A DNA stretch of 64,000 bases from Myxococcales bacterium. GTDB lineage: Bacteria; Myxococcota_A; SURF-8. The DNA lies in NCBI GenBank assembly GCA_003598065.1, contig QZKR01000152.1:124001-188000 (forward strand). The letters run 5' to 3'. Positions 48,038 through 57,090 of this stretch are shown piece after piece (the first letter of the stretch is position 1; each line of letters begins with the position of its first letter). The notes beneath the pieces were generated by a model. That model made no database searches. It was not told the origin of the DNA and saw only the letters and a list, made by a program, of their open reading frames with translations. The position numbers and the translations under genes are program-made.

Positions 48038-51013
48038 ATGCGCCTTAACCGTTTCGCAAAATCCCTGCTGTTGTTGCTCGCCTTGATCGCCAGTCCGGCG
48101 GAAGCGGCGGAGAATGACCCCTCATTCATTCTCGCCGAAGCCAAGCGAATCCTGGCCGGAAACCAGGCCGCCTTCGGCCCGACGACGACCGTCGTCAAGG
48201 CGGAGGTCCGAGGCGATACGGTAAACTTGACGCTTTCCGCGGCCTTCGCACCGCTGGCGAAAAACCCCGCCCGCACCGACGAGGCCGTACGCCTTTTGCT
48301 CTGGGCCGCGCCGAAAGCCAAAACGCTGCATTTGTTCGTCGAGACGCCCGACGGCCCGCGCCCATTGGACGATTTCGTCCGTGCAAAACGGCCCAAGACG
48401 GTCCCGGTCTCCCGCTTGGACGAAGGCGAAATCCGCCCCGCCAACGAGCGTTCGCTTTTCCCCCTGCCCGGCCCCCTGGCGGGTAAAACGATTTTCGTCA
48501 GCCCCGGGCACGGCTGGTACTGGGTGGAAGACTTGGAAGGCTGGCATACGCAGCGCGGCGAAATAAATAGCATCATTGAGGATTTCACAAACTGGCGGAT
48601 GGCTTCGCACGTCATCGAGGCGCTGGAGCACACCGGAGCTTATGTTTTTTCGTGCCGCGAACGCGACATCAATCCCTACGAACTCATCGTCGATAACGAT
48701 CAGGGCGGCTCGGGCTATAGCGACGGACCGCTGTGGTGGACCAGCGACTACCCCGGCTGGGACGGCGGAACCTACCGCGCCGCCGAAACGATCACCGACC
48801 CGGACGCCGCCAGCGTGGCCGAATGGACGCCCGTTTTCCCCATCGCCGCGCGCTATGCCGTTTACGTGGCCTACAAGGCCGGCGACAACCGCGTCGGCGC
48901 GGCGCGCTATCTCGTCCGGCACGCCTACGGCGTAAGCGAAGTGCTGGTGAATCAGCGGGTCAACGACCTGCGCTGGCTGTACATCGGCAGTTACGATTTC
49001 AACGCCGGAGGCGGGCGCGGCGAGGGCCTGCGGCTCTCCACCTATTCCGCCGACGGCGCGGTGGTGATCGCCGACGCGGTGAAGTTCGGCGGCGGCATGG
49101 GTTCGACGCTCCGCGACGGCGCGCCATCGGGCAAGCCGCGCTGGCAGGAGGCCGCGCGCTACTGGGCGCCTTACGTCGGCGCGCCCGAATGGGCCTACAA
49201 CGCCGATCTGGCCGACGACGCCGGCGACGTGACGACGCGGCCCTTCTACGCCAACTGGCAGGGCGGCGACGCCTACCTTTCGCTGCATTCCAACGCCTAC
49301 GGCGCGGGCGACGTCGGCACGGGCACGGAAACTTATATGTACTCCGGCATACCCACTTCCGGCAGCGAGAACTGGCGCGACGCCATACACGAGCACATCG
49401 TGACCGCCATCCGCGCCCAATGGGACCCGGAATGGACGGACCGAGGCGTGAAGTCGGCCAACTTCGGCGAGGTGCGCGAACTGGATGCGATGCCCGGCTG
49501 CCTGACGGAGATCGGCTTTCACGACACGGCGTACGACGCGGAATTTTTGCGGCGGCCGCCGTTCCGCGCCACGGTGGCCCGCGCCATCGCCCGCGCCGCC
49601 TTGCAATTTTTCAACACCAACAAACCCGTCTATCCCCTCCCCGTGCGCTACGTCCGCGCGCAGCAGCCCAGCCCCGGCCGGCTGATGCTGCAATGGGAGC
49701 CGAGCGGCGATCCCGTCTGGGGCGACGAAGCCGCGCCGAGCGGCTACAAAATCTATCGTCTCGCCATGGACGGCGAAGAACCGGCGGTCTATCTCACCGC
49801 CGAGACGCGCTACCTCTTCGACGACCTCGCGCCGGGGCGGCTTTACGTTTTCCGCATCGCCGCGACCAACGGCGGCGGCGAGAGCCTGTGGTCGGAGCCG
49901 CTCGCGGCTCGGCTGCACGCCGTGGACGCGCCGCAGATCCTGATCGTCAACGGCTTCGACCGCCTCGACCGCAGCGTGCAGGAGGAGGGCAACACGCGCG
50001 ACTACGCGATCCGCCACGCGCGCCTGATGTCACAAATCGGCAATTATTATTTCGTGTCGGCCTCCAACGAAGCCGTGGCCGAGGGGCTGGTCAATCTGAC
50101 CGCCTTCGAGATGGTCGATTGGATCGCCGGCGAGGAAGCCCGGCTCGCCAACGAACAAGCGGCGTTCGCCGCCTTGTCGGGCGATGAGCAGAGAAAACTC
50201 GCCGTCTATCTCGACCGGGGCGGGCATCTGTTCATCTCCGGCAGCGAAATCGGCTGGGACTTCGCCGAAAACGGCGGCGAGGAGGTTCTCGATTTCTATG
50301 CGGGATATTTACGCGCGCGCTATCTCGGCGACGACGCGGAAACGTATGCCTTCAAGGGCGTCGATAACTCGCTTTTCGACGGTCTGGCGGGTTTTTTCGA
50401 CAACGGCGCGCACGGCGTCTACGACGTCGATTTTCCCGACCTCCTCGCCGCCGGCGAGGAAGCCGAACTGTGCCTGACCTACGGCGAAACCTCGCAGGGC
50501 GCGGCCGTCTGCTACGACGGCGATTACCGTCTGATCTACAGCGCCATTCCTTACGAAACGATTTACGACGACGCTTTCGCCTCGGCCTTCATGGATCGGG
50601 CGCTGGACTTTCTCGCCACCGCCGGCCGCGATCCGGACGACGTGGACGAAGAGGGTGACGGCGACTGGGAGCTTGACCTCGACGTCGATGCGGAGATCCC
50701 GCCCGACGGCGACCCTGAATTCGTCGATCTTGCCGACGACGAACCCGACAACGAATCGCGACCGGACGGCGACGCTGCGCCCGACGGCGACGCGCCTGGC
50801 AGCGACGGCGATGCGGACGACGGCGCGGACGGCGACGGCGCGCCGCTCGAATGTCCCGCCGGCGCACAACGGCAGGGCGGAAGCTGCATTCCGATCGACG
50901 ACGATTCGGGCGGCGGCTGCGCGGCCGAAAACGCCGACGCCTCGGCGTTTATCTTCTGTGTCCTTTTATGGAGTCTTCTCCGGCGGCGCGAGGAATGGGG
51001 CGTTCGCCGCTGA
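48038..51013 (+). CDS. N-acetylmuramoyl-L-alanine amidase with inserted domain, DGD linker and C-terminal anchor
   Basis: 991 residues. Signal peptide MRLNRFAKSLLLLLALIASPAEA; then a zinc amidase (Amidase_3) in two parts: SPGHG (His158) and GEINSIIEDF (Glu175), then after about 240 residues LSLHSN (His417) and CLTEIGFHD (Glu491). The insert (residues about 225-400) resembles the golvesin C-terminal domain. A fibronectin type III-like unit (about 550-630), an unassigned alpha/beta domain with LFISGSEIGWDF, a DGD linker (about 870-940) and a MYXO-CTERM-like end (Cys, hydrophobic helix, LLRRREE) follow. It would cleave peptidoglycan stem peptides outside the inner membrane and be attached to the surface. 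A longer in-frame start at 47957 lacks a signal peptide at its N-terminus. Confidence 0.85.
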   Translation: MRLNRFAKSLLLLLALIASPAEAAENDPSFILAEAKRILAGNQAAFGPTTTVVKAEVRGDTVNLTLSAAFAPLAKNPARTDEAVRLLLWAAPKAKTLHLFVETPDGPRPLDDFVRAKRPKTVPVSRLDEGEIRPANERSLFPLPGPLAGKTIFVSPGHGWYWVEDLEGWHTQRGEINSIIEDFTNWRMASHVIEALEHTGAYVFSCRERDINPYELIVDNDQGGSGYSDGPLWWTSDYPGWDGGTYRAAETITDPDAASVAEWTPVFPIAARYAVYVAYKAGDNRVGAARYLVRHAYGVSEVLVNQRVNDLRWLYIGSYDFNAGGGRGEGLRLSTYSADGAVVIADAVKFGGGMGSTLRDGAPSGKPRWQEAARYWAPYVGAPEWAYNADLADDAGDVTTRPFYANWQGGDAYLSLHSNAYGAGDVGTGTETYMYSGIPTSGSENWRDAIHEHIVTAIRAQWDPEWTDRGVKSANFGEVRELDAMPGCLTEIGFHDTAYDAEFLRRPPFRATVARAIARAALQFFNTNKPVYPLPVRYVRAQQPSPGRLMLQWEPSGDPVWGDEAAPSGYKIYRLAMDGEEPAVYLTAETRYLFDDLAPGRLYVFRIAATNGGGESLWSEPLAARLHAVDAPQILIVNGFDRLDRSVQEEGNTRDYAIRHARLMSQIGNYYFVSASNEAVAEGLVNLTAFEMVDWIAGEEARLANEQAAFAALSGDEQRKLAVYLDRGGHLFISGSEIGWDFAENGGEEVLDFYAGYLRARYLGDDAETYAFKGVDNSLFDGLAGFFDNGAHGVYDVDFPDLLAAGEEAELCLTYGETSQGAAVCYDGDYRLIYSAIPYETIYDDAFASAFMDRALDFLATAGRDPDDVDEEGDGDWELDLDVDAEIPPDGDPEFVDLADDEPDNESRPDGDAAPDGDAPGSDGDADDGADGDGAPLECPAGAQRQGGSCIPIDDDSGGGCAAENADASAFIFCVLLWSLLRRREEWGVRR

Positions 51014-51040
51014 AAAATGCACAAATCCGCGAAAAACAGG

Positions 51041-51070
51041 TTGACGGAGACTTATTTAAGAGCTTACAAT
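51041..51070 (+). promoter_or_regulatory. Sigma-70-type promoter for the lipoprotein array
   Basis: -35 TTGACG (51041-51046), 18-base spacer, -10 TACAAT (51065-51070), just after the amidase stop. Its transcript would start near 51077. Confidence 0.6.
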
Positions 51071-51330
51071 TCACGGTAGGCGTCAGCAGTGATTTTCCCC
51101 TCCTAGATTCCGACCAGTCGTTGTTCGATCTTTGCAAGCCCGGCTCGGGAGCAGTCCCATGTTGACCGCTCGCTTTGTACCGTTGGCTGTGGGGTGGAAG
51201 TGGACCGTGATTTCGACGGCTGCCGCATCGTTCCACCTCGGCCGGCTTGAGCTTTGCCTCGACTCCCTGCCTTTTTCCCAAATCCCAATCGAACTGTTTG
51301 GCCGCCATAGGCCGAAGGGAAGGCGACGCC
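51071..51330 (+). other. Long 5' leader, no gene seen
   Basis: About 255 bases between the predicted start site and the first lipoprotein ATG. Some short frames exist but none has a ribosome site. The leader may hold control elements; I see no clear riboswitch. Confidence 0.4.
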
Positions 51331-54300
51331 ATGACCGCGAAACGCTGGGTCCCGCTGGTTGAAGAATGGACGTGGCTTGTTCTTTTTCTGGTTTTCTGCG
51401 CTGCATGCGCCAGTGAGAGCGCGCCGCCCAGCAGCGCGGACAATGACTCCGATGAACAATCCCGAAACGGCGAGTCCGATTGTGCCTGCGTGTCAGATTT
51501 CGACTGCCAACTAGGCGATATCTGCATCGATTGCCACTGCATCGGAGGCGGCGCCGGCCCCTGCTCAGAATCCAATAATCCCGAAGCTGAATGCAGGCAA
51601 GACAGGGATTGCCTCATCGACGAGTATTGCGACGAGAATACCTGCAAATGTTTGCCAATCGGCGGCGACCTCGACGGCGAGGTTCCTTATTACGAATGGG
51701 ACTGCGACAAGCTGCCCTGCATCCAGATCGCCCCGACGGTTCTCGGTTACGGCGCCGTGCAATATCTGGAAACGGCCCGCAATACGTTCAACATCCGCAA
51801 CCGTGGCGGCGCTACGCTCGACATTCTTTCGATGGAGTTCACGGCGCTCAGCTCGCAAGACTTCAAATGGCCGGACAACCAAGAACCCGATGTGCCTATC
51901 CATCTCGAACCCGGCCAAACCATGCAGTTCGAGGTGGATCTCACACCCACCGATCTGGGCGTCGATTCGGCCACGATACAGATCATTTGCAATGATTTGT
52001 CCAACGATACCGGAAAATACAGAGTGCTTTTGCAAAGCGAGTGCAAAGGCAGCGCACAAATCGACGTCATGCCGATCGAGTACGACTTCGGCCCGGTGGA
52101 GGTGGGCGAGAGCGCCCCTCTGCAGATCACGATCCGCAATCTCAACCCCGACCATCCGAACGAGCCCGATCCCATACCCCCCGAACGCTGCAAGCTGTTG
52201 GCGATCCAGGGCATCCAGCTCGACCCGGAAACGACGCGGCATTTCCGTCTGCAAAACGACCTCTCGTTCCCGGTGTACATCCCCCCCTCGGATACATTCC
52301 AGTTCAGGGTATTTTACGAACCCAAAGCCAACGGGGTGCACGATGCGAAAGTCCGCATCCTTCACGATGCAGACCGCAACCCTTACTCGCCCGATGCGCC
52401 TTCCATGCCGGTGGAGGTTGACCTCACCGGTATGGGCGCCATCCCTTGCCTGAGCGTCGAGCCGGACCCGGTGGACTTCGGCAAGGTGACGATCGGCTAT
52501 CAGATTTCTATACCCGTGAAGCTGCGCAGCGTTTGCGGCGGCACGGTGCGGATGTGCGGCTGCGACTGGCGCGCGCCGCTTGAGCCGGCCTTCACCATTC
52601 AGGATCCAACCGCCGCTTGCCATTCCGAGATCCCGGTCAACAGCTCGCGCACGTTCTGGCTTGACTTCCTGCCAACCTCACGACGCTTTTACGGCGTTGT
52701 CATGAAACTGTGTTCCAACGATTCCGAGAAGCCGACGTGGCTGCTGGGCGTCGAAGGCGAAGGCGCCGAAGGCGGTCCCCATGTCGAACCCAATCCGATT
52801 CTCTTCGGCAGCGTGCTCGTGGGAACCGACGAGACATTTATTTACAAGATCATCAACAGCGGCACAGGCGAAGTGATGCTGCAGGGTGTGGATTTCCAAT
52901 ACGAAGGTCCGCAGCCGGGCACGCCTTCGCCGTTCTCCCTGGATTCGGAAGATGTGTCGGCGCTGCCTATCGTTATCCCCGGAGCTACACCTGGAGGCGA
53001 ACCGGGTACGGTTGACATAACTATTCACTATCAGCCCGTCGCCCAAGCCCAAGGCTGGGAGGACGTGGCGACGATGGTTTTGCAAACCAACAATCATTCT
53101 CAACCTACCTATGAAGTGATTTTGCGCGGCTCGCCGATATGGCCTATTTGCGAGTTCTCCTTGATCAACGAAAACACCGAAGTCGTCCCGGATTTCAACG
53201 GCATCATCGATTTCGGCGAGGTCAATCTCAGCACCAGCAAAACCCAGAAATTGCGAATCGCCAACGAAGGCGAGTACGTCTGCAAAGTGCTTTCGGTGGC
53301 CCTGGGACCGAACACGTCCTCGGAGTTCGACGCCTTTCCGCGCCTGCCGGTGGACATTCAGCCCGGCGACCATCACGACATTCTTGTCTCCTATGCTCCG
53401 GTGTACTACCCCGGTCGCGATTCCGGCTCCATCTTCGTCGAAACCAACGACCTGCGTTCCGACAATCAATATTTCGAGGCCCGGCTCGCCGGCTTCGGCG
53501 TCAACCCGACGATCTGCGTCACACCGGAAACCTCGCTATCTGACCCTTATGATTTCGGCGAGGCGCCTCTCAACACCTGCAGCGAACCGCAGGAATTCAT
53601 CATTCGCAACTGCGGCGTGGGAACATTGGAGGTCGAGTGCGACAACGGCCAGCCCAATATCGCCGGCTGCAACGGTTCACCGGCCGTTGGTCCCTGCCAG
53701 CTGCGCCCTTACACGCCTCAGACGCCGGACGAAATCACGTTCACGGAGCAATTCTGCCCCGGGCCGTATATGGCGACTCAACTTTGCGAGATACGCATTA
53801 AAAGCAACGACACCCATCATCCTGGCTATGTAATTCACGTAAAGGGAAAGGGAACGTTCTGCTTGCCCGATCCGCCAGGCGATCCGACATGCACGGACCC
53901 ATGCGCGTCGGGTCAATCGACACACGAGGTTTGCGACGGTTACGACAATAACTGCGATGGCCAGACCGACGAAGGTTTCGGTCGGGGAGAACCCTGCGAA
54001 GCTCCCTCCGGCTGTGGCGCGGGCGCTGTCCAATGCAATCCCAACGACCCTTTGCGGCAGCCAACCATCTGCTCCACCGAACCCGGCGGCACGGATTATC
54101 AGGGCAGCCCGGAGTTGTGCGACGGCCTCGACAACGACTGCAACGATCTGACCGACGAGTACGTCGATAGCCAGGGCGTACTCCGCGAGATCGGCGAGCC
54201 CTGCGTTTACGCGGTAGGGATCTGCGGCGCGCAGATCAGCAAGACCGAGTGCAACCCGCGAGATCCCTCGATGAGCGCTATTTTCTGCTCCACGCAGCCC

Positions 54301-54633
54301 GGCGGCTCGCAGAGCCTCGCCACCGAGGAAATCTGCAACGGCCTGGACGACGATTGCGACGGCTATGTAGACGAAGGTTTCGTACTTACGGGCCCCGACG
54401 CCGTCGATCTGCTCAACTGCGGCGGATGCAACCGCGTCTGCACCGTCGAAACGAACGGCGAGCAGACCGGCACGCCGGAATGCGTCGCCGGCCGATGCCG
54501 CATCCAAAGCTGTTTTCCCGGTCTCATTGACGCGGACGGCAGAATAGAAACCGGCTGCGAATGCCCGGTGGACGATCCCTGCAACGGCGCCCGCCGGATA
54601 GGCGGCGGTGTTGAAGAGGAGGCGACGCCATGA
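51331..54633 (+). CDS. Lipoprotein 1 of array: Cys-rich, ASH-type repeats, 3 calcium-binding-type repeats
   Basis: 1100 residues. Lipobox F-C-A-A-C (Cys 25), a Cys-rich N-terminal part (CVSDFDCQLGDICIDCHC), six ASH/choice-of-anchor-D-type units (each begins like VEPDPVDFGKVTIGYQ or PNPILFGSVLVG), then three MopE-type units with acidic Asp/Asn loops (CDGYDNNCDGQTDEGF, CDGLDNDCNDLTDE, CNGLDDDCDGYVDEGF) that probably bind calcium and are tied by disulfides. The C-terminus stops soon after CECPVDDPCNGARRIG, where paralogue 3 continues with a further domain, so it looks truncated. The ATG at 51331 starts the signal peptide. The stop overlaps the next gene (ATGA). Confidence 0.85.
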   Translation: MTAKRWVPLVEEWTWLVLFLVFCAACASESAPPSSADNDSDEQSRNGESDCACVSDFDCQLGDICIDCHCIGGGAGPCSESNNPEAECRQDRDCLIDEYCDENTCKCLPIGGDLDGEVPYYEWDCDKLPCIQIAPTVLGYGAVQYLETARNTFNIRNRGGATLDILSMEFTALSSQDFKWPDNQEPDVPIHLEPGQTMQFEVDLTPTDLGVDSATIQIICNDLSNDTGKYRVLLQSECKGSAQIDVMPIEYDFGPVEVGESAPLQITIRNLNPDHPNEPDPIPPERCKLLAIQGIQLDPETTRHFRLQNDLSFPVYIPPSDTFQFRVFYEPKANGVHDAKVRILHDADRNPYSPDAPSMPVEVDLTGMGAIPCLSVEPDPVDFGKVTIGYQISIPVKLRSVCGGTVRMCGCDWRAPLEPAFTIQDPTAACHSEIPVNSSRTFWLDFLPTSRRFYGVVMKLCSNDSEKPTWLLGVEGEGAEGGPHVEPNPILFGSVLVGTDETFIYKIINSGTGEVMLQGVDFQYEGPQPGTPSPFSLDSEDVSALPIVIPGATPGGEPGTVDITIHYQPVAQAQGWEDVATMVLQTNNHSQPTYEVILRGSPIWPICEFSLINENTEVVPDFNGIIDFGEVNLSTSKTQKLRIANEGEYVCKVLSVALGPNTSSEFDAFPRLPVDIQPGDHHDILVSYAPVYYPGRDSGSIFVETNDLRSDNQYFEARLAGFGVNPTICVTPETSLSDPYDFGEAPLNTCSEPQEFIIRNCGVGTLEVECDNGQPNIAGCNGSPAVGPCQLRPYTPQTPDEITFTEQFCPGPYMATQLCEIRIKSNDTHHPGYVIHVKGKGTFCLPDPPGDPTCTDPCASGQSTHEVCDGYDNNCDGQTDEGFGRGEPCEAPSGCGAGAVQCNPNDPLRQPTICSTEPGGTDYQGSPELCDGLDNDCNDLTDEYVDSQGVLREIGEPCVYAVGICGAQISKTECNPRDPSMSAIFCSTQPGGSQSLATEEICNGLDDDCDGYVDEGFVLTGPDAVDLLNCGGCNRVCTVETNGEQTGTPECVAGRCRIQSCFPGLIDADGRIETGCECPVDDPCNGARRIGGGVEEEATP

Positions 54634-56876
54634 AAACGAAGCGATTTGTTCCGTCGATGTTGGAATGGATGTGGATTGCTGTTGTAGCCGTGGCTTTATG
54701 CGCCGCTTGCGGCAAGGGAGAATCGTGCGTCGGTTGCCTTGAGGACGGCGACATTCCGGAAGGCCCGAGCGACGGGGACACACTTCTTTGCGTAAAGGAT
54801 GCAGACTGCTATGAAGCAGGGAAAATATGTGCTTACGACACCTGCATTCCCCGCGACGAGAACCCTTGCGAGGGCAATCCCACAGCCGAATGCCAGCGAG
54901 ACACGAACTGCGCCGTGGACAGATACTGCGACGAGAACACCTGCACCTGCGAGTTGATCGGCGGCGATTACGAGGACGGCGATGGCCCTGGGGATCCATG
55001 CGATCATTTCACCTGGTGCAGTTGCGATAAACTGCCCTGCATCCAGATCGAACCGACTGTCCTCGGATACGGTTGCGCTCAATACCTCGAATCGGTCCGA
55101 AATACCTTCAACATCCGTAATCGCGGCAACGGCACGCTTGAGATCCTCTCAATGGAGTTCGCGCCGCTCAGCTCGCCGGATTTCAAATGGGCGGACAATC
55201 AGGCTCCCGACGCACCCATCCTTCTCGAACCCGGAGAAACCCTTCAGTTCGAGGTGGAACTCACGCCAACCGATCCGGGCGTCGATCAGGCCACGATCCA
55301 GATCATCTGCAATGACCTCTCCCGCGAAAGCGGCAAATTCGAGGTTCTTTTACAAAGCGAGTACAAAGGCGGCTCGCGAATTGATGTCGCGCCGATCGAT
55401 CACAACTTCGGATCGGCGGCGGCCGGGCAAAGCGTTCCGCTGCGGGTGGCCGTATCCAACCTCAATCCCGACGACCGGAACGGGATCGACCCCACCCCGC
55501 CGGAGCGCTGCAAGCTGTTGACGATCTCCGACATCGAATTCGATCCGCCGACGACCCACTACCGGCTGGGCGTTCATCCTCCGTTTCCCATTTTTGTCCC
55601 GCCTGCCGGTTCCTTCCAGTTCACTCTTTTCTACGAACCGCGGGGCGGCGGCGCCCAAGAAACATGGGTCCGCATTTTTCACGACGCCGACCGCAATCCC
55701 TACAATCCCCTGGCGCCCTCCATGCCGGTGGAGGTGCATCTGGAAGGCTGGGGCGTCGCTCCCTTATTGAACATCGAGCCGGACCCGGTGGACTTCGGCA
55801 GGGTGGCGGTCGGGTATCGGATCTCGATACCCGTGACGCTGCGCGGCGCCGCCGGAGGCACGATAAGGATGTGCGGTTGCGAATGGCGCGGGGCGCGCGA
55901 ATGGGTTTTCACCATGGAGGACCCGACCGACGCCTGCCACGCCGAGATTCCCCCCAACGGCGCGCGCACGTTCTGGATCGATTGTCAGCCGACCGACGAG
56001 CGTTTTTACGGCGGCGTCCTGGAGTTGTGCTCGAACGACTTGGAGGAACCTAAAAAACTGCTGCCGATCGAATGTGAAGGCGTCGAGGCGTCGCTTTTGG
56101 GCTGCGCGAACTCCAACCCTATCCTCTTCGGCGAAGTCCCGGTGGGAGAGGAGGCGACGCGGACATTCGAAATCGTCAACGACAGCCCGCTCGAAGTAGT
56201 GCTGCAAGGCGTGGGATTCGAATATGAAGGTCCGCGTCCGGGCGCGACTTCGCCGTTCTACCTGGATTCCGGGGATTCGGCATTGCTGCCACTCACCATT
56301 CCCAGCGTGAGGCCGGACGGCAGTCCGGGCGTCGTGTCGTTGACCATCCATTACATACCCGTCGCCCAGACACCGGGCTGGCTAGACGAGGCGACGCTGG
56401 TTTTGAGCACCAACAATCCTTCCCAGCCCACGTGCGAAGTCAGCCTGAGCGGCACACCTAAGTGGCCGAAATGCGATTTCGGCGTCGTCGATTACCCCGA
56501 TTTCGACGGCGTCATCGACTTCGGCGAGGTGCGGCTCGGCTCCAGCCTGACGCACCGGCTTCGCGTCAGCAGCACCAGCAATGCGCCGTGCGAGGTCATT
56601 TCCGTAAATCTGCTGGGCTCTCCTTATGAGTTCTCCCTGCTTCCCCGGGAAATACCGCCCATCCCGCCCGCTGGCCACACGGACATCCTGATCACCTATG
56701 CCCCGGTGTCTTCTCCGGGCACCGATGTCAGCGCGATTCTTGTCGAGACCAACGATTTACGGCCAGGTAATCGGCGCTTCGAAGCGCAATTGCGAGGCCA
56801 GGCAATAGCGCCGCTAGATGGAGATTTAGAAATTATCGCAAATGAAGAAGGAGATAGTGATGAAACGCCGGAATAA
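54630..56876 (+). CDS. Lipoprotein 2 of array: Cys-rich, five ASH-type repeats, no calcium-type repeats
   Basis: 748 residues. Signal peptide with lipobox L-C-A-A-C-G, Cys-rich N-terminal part (CVKDADCYEAGKIC, CQRDTNCAVDRYCDENTCTC) with DGD pieces, then five ASH-type units (IQIEPTVLGYGCAQYLE, IDVAPIDHNFGSAAAG, LNIEPDPVDFGRVAVG, SNPILFGEVPVG, and DGVIDFGEVRLG). The protein ends after an acidic tail (ANEEGDSDETPE) where the paralogues have a sixth unit and the calcium-type repeats, so it is a shortened copy. It is probably translated by coupling with gene 1. Confidence 0.85.
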   Translation: MKTKRFVPSMLEWMWIAVVAVALCAACGKGESCVGCLEDGDIPEGPSDGDTLLCVKDADCYEAGKICAYDTCIPRDENPCEGNPTAECQRDTNCAVDRYCDENTCTCELIGGDYEDGDGPGDPCDHFTWCSCDKLPCIQIEPTVLGYGCAQYLESVRNTFNIRNRGNGTLEILSMEFAPLSSPDFKWADNQAPDAPILLEPGETLQFEVELTPTDPGVDQATIQIICNDLSRESGKFEVLLQSEYKGGSRIDVAPIDHNFGSAAAGQSVPLRVAVSNLNPDDRNGIDPTPPERCKLLTISDIEFDPPTTHYRLGVHPPFPIFVPPAGSFQFTLFYEPRGGGAQETWVRIFHDADRNPYNPLAPSMPVEVHLEGWGVAPLLNIEPDPVDFGRVAVGYRISIPVTLRGAAGGTIRMCGCEWRGAREWVFTMEDPTDACHAEIPPNGARTFWIDCQPTDERFYGGVLELCSNDLEEPKKLLPIECEGVEASLLGCANSNPILFGEVPVGEEATRTFEIVNDSPLEVVLQGVGFEYEGPRPGATSPFYLDSGDSALLPLTIPSVRPDGSPGVVSLTIHYIPVAQTPGWLDEATLVLSTNNPSQPTCEVSLSGTPKWPKCDFGVVDYPDFDGVIDFGEVRLGSSLTHRLRVSSTSNAPCEVISVNLLGSPYEFSLLPREIPPIPPAGHTDILITYAPVSSPGTDVSAILVETNDLRPGNRRFEAQLRGQAIAPLDGDLEIIANEEGDSDETPE

Positions 56877-57090
56877 CCAGCCATCGGTAAAAATGAAAAT
56901 GGCAACCGAAATGCGAAGCGCTCGGCGTCAGTTTTCTGACGCGCCGCATCAGCAAATTCCCTTGACTTATATAGTGTTATGCCTTAAGAATCAGGGAGAG
57001 GCAGAGGCTTGCGAGAGAGCCTTCAGAATAGCCGAATTGCAAAATGATCCAACCCTATCGAGTGTGTCCATACCAGTAAGGAGCAGTCTC
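56877..57090 (+). other. Gap with vestigial start and possible promoter
   Basis: Frame-open sequence before lipoprotein 3. A good ribosome site and ATG (AAGGAG, ATG at 56860) sit inside the end of gene 2 and would add 77 residues without a signal peptide, so this start looks like debris of an older copy. TTGACT (56962) and TAAGAA (56985), 17 bases apart, are a weak promoter for gene 3. Confidence 0.4.
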
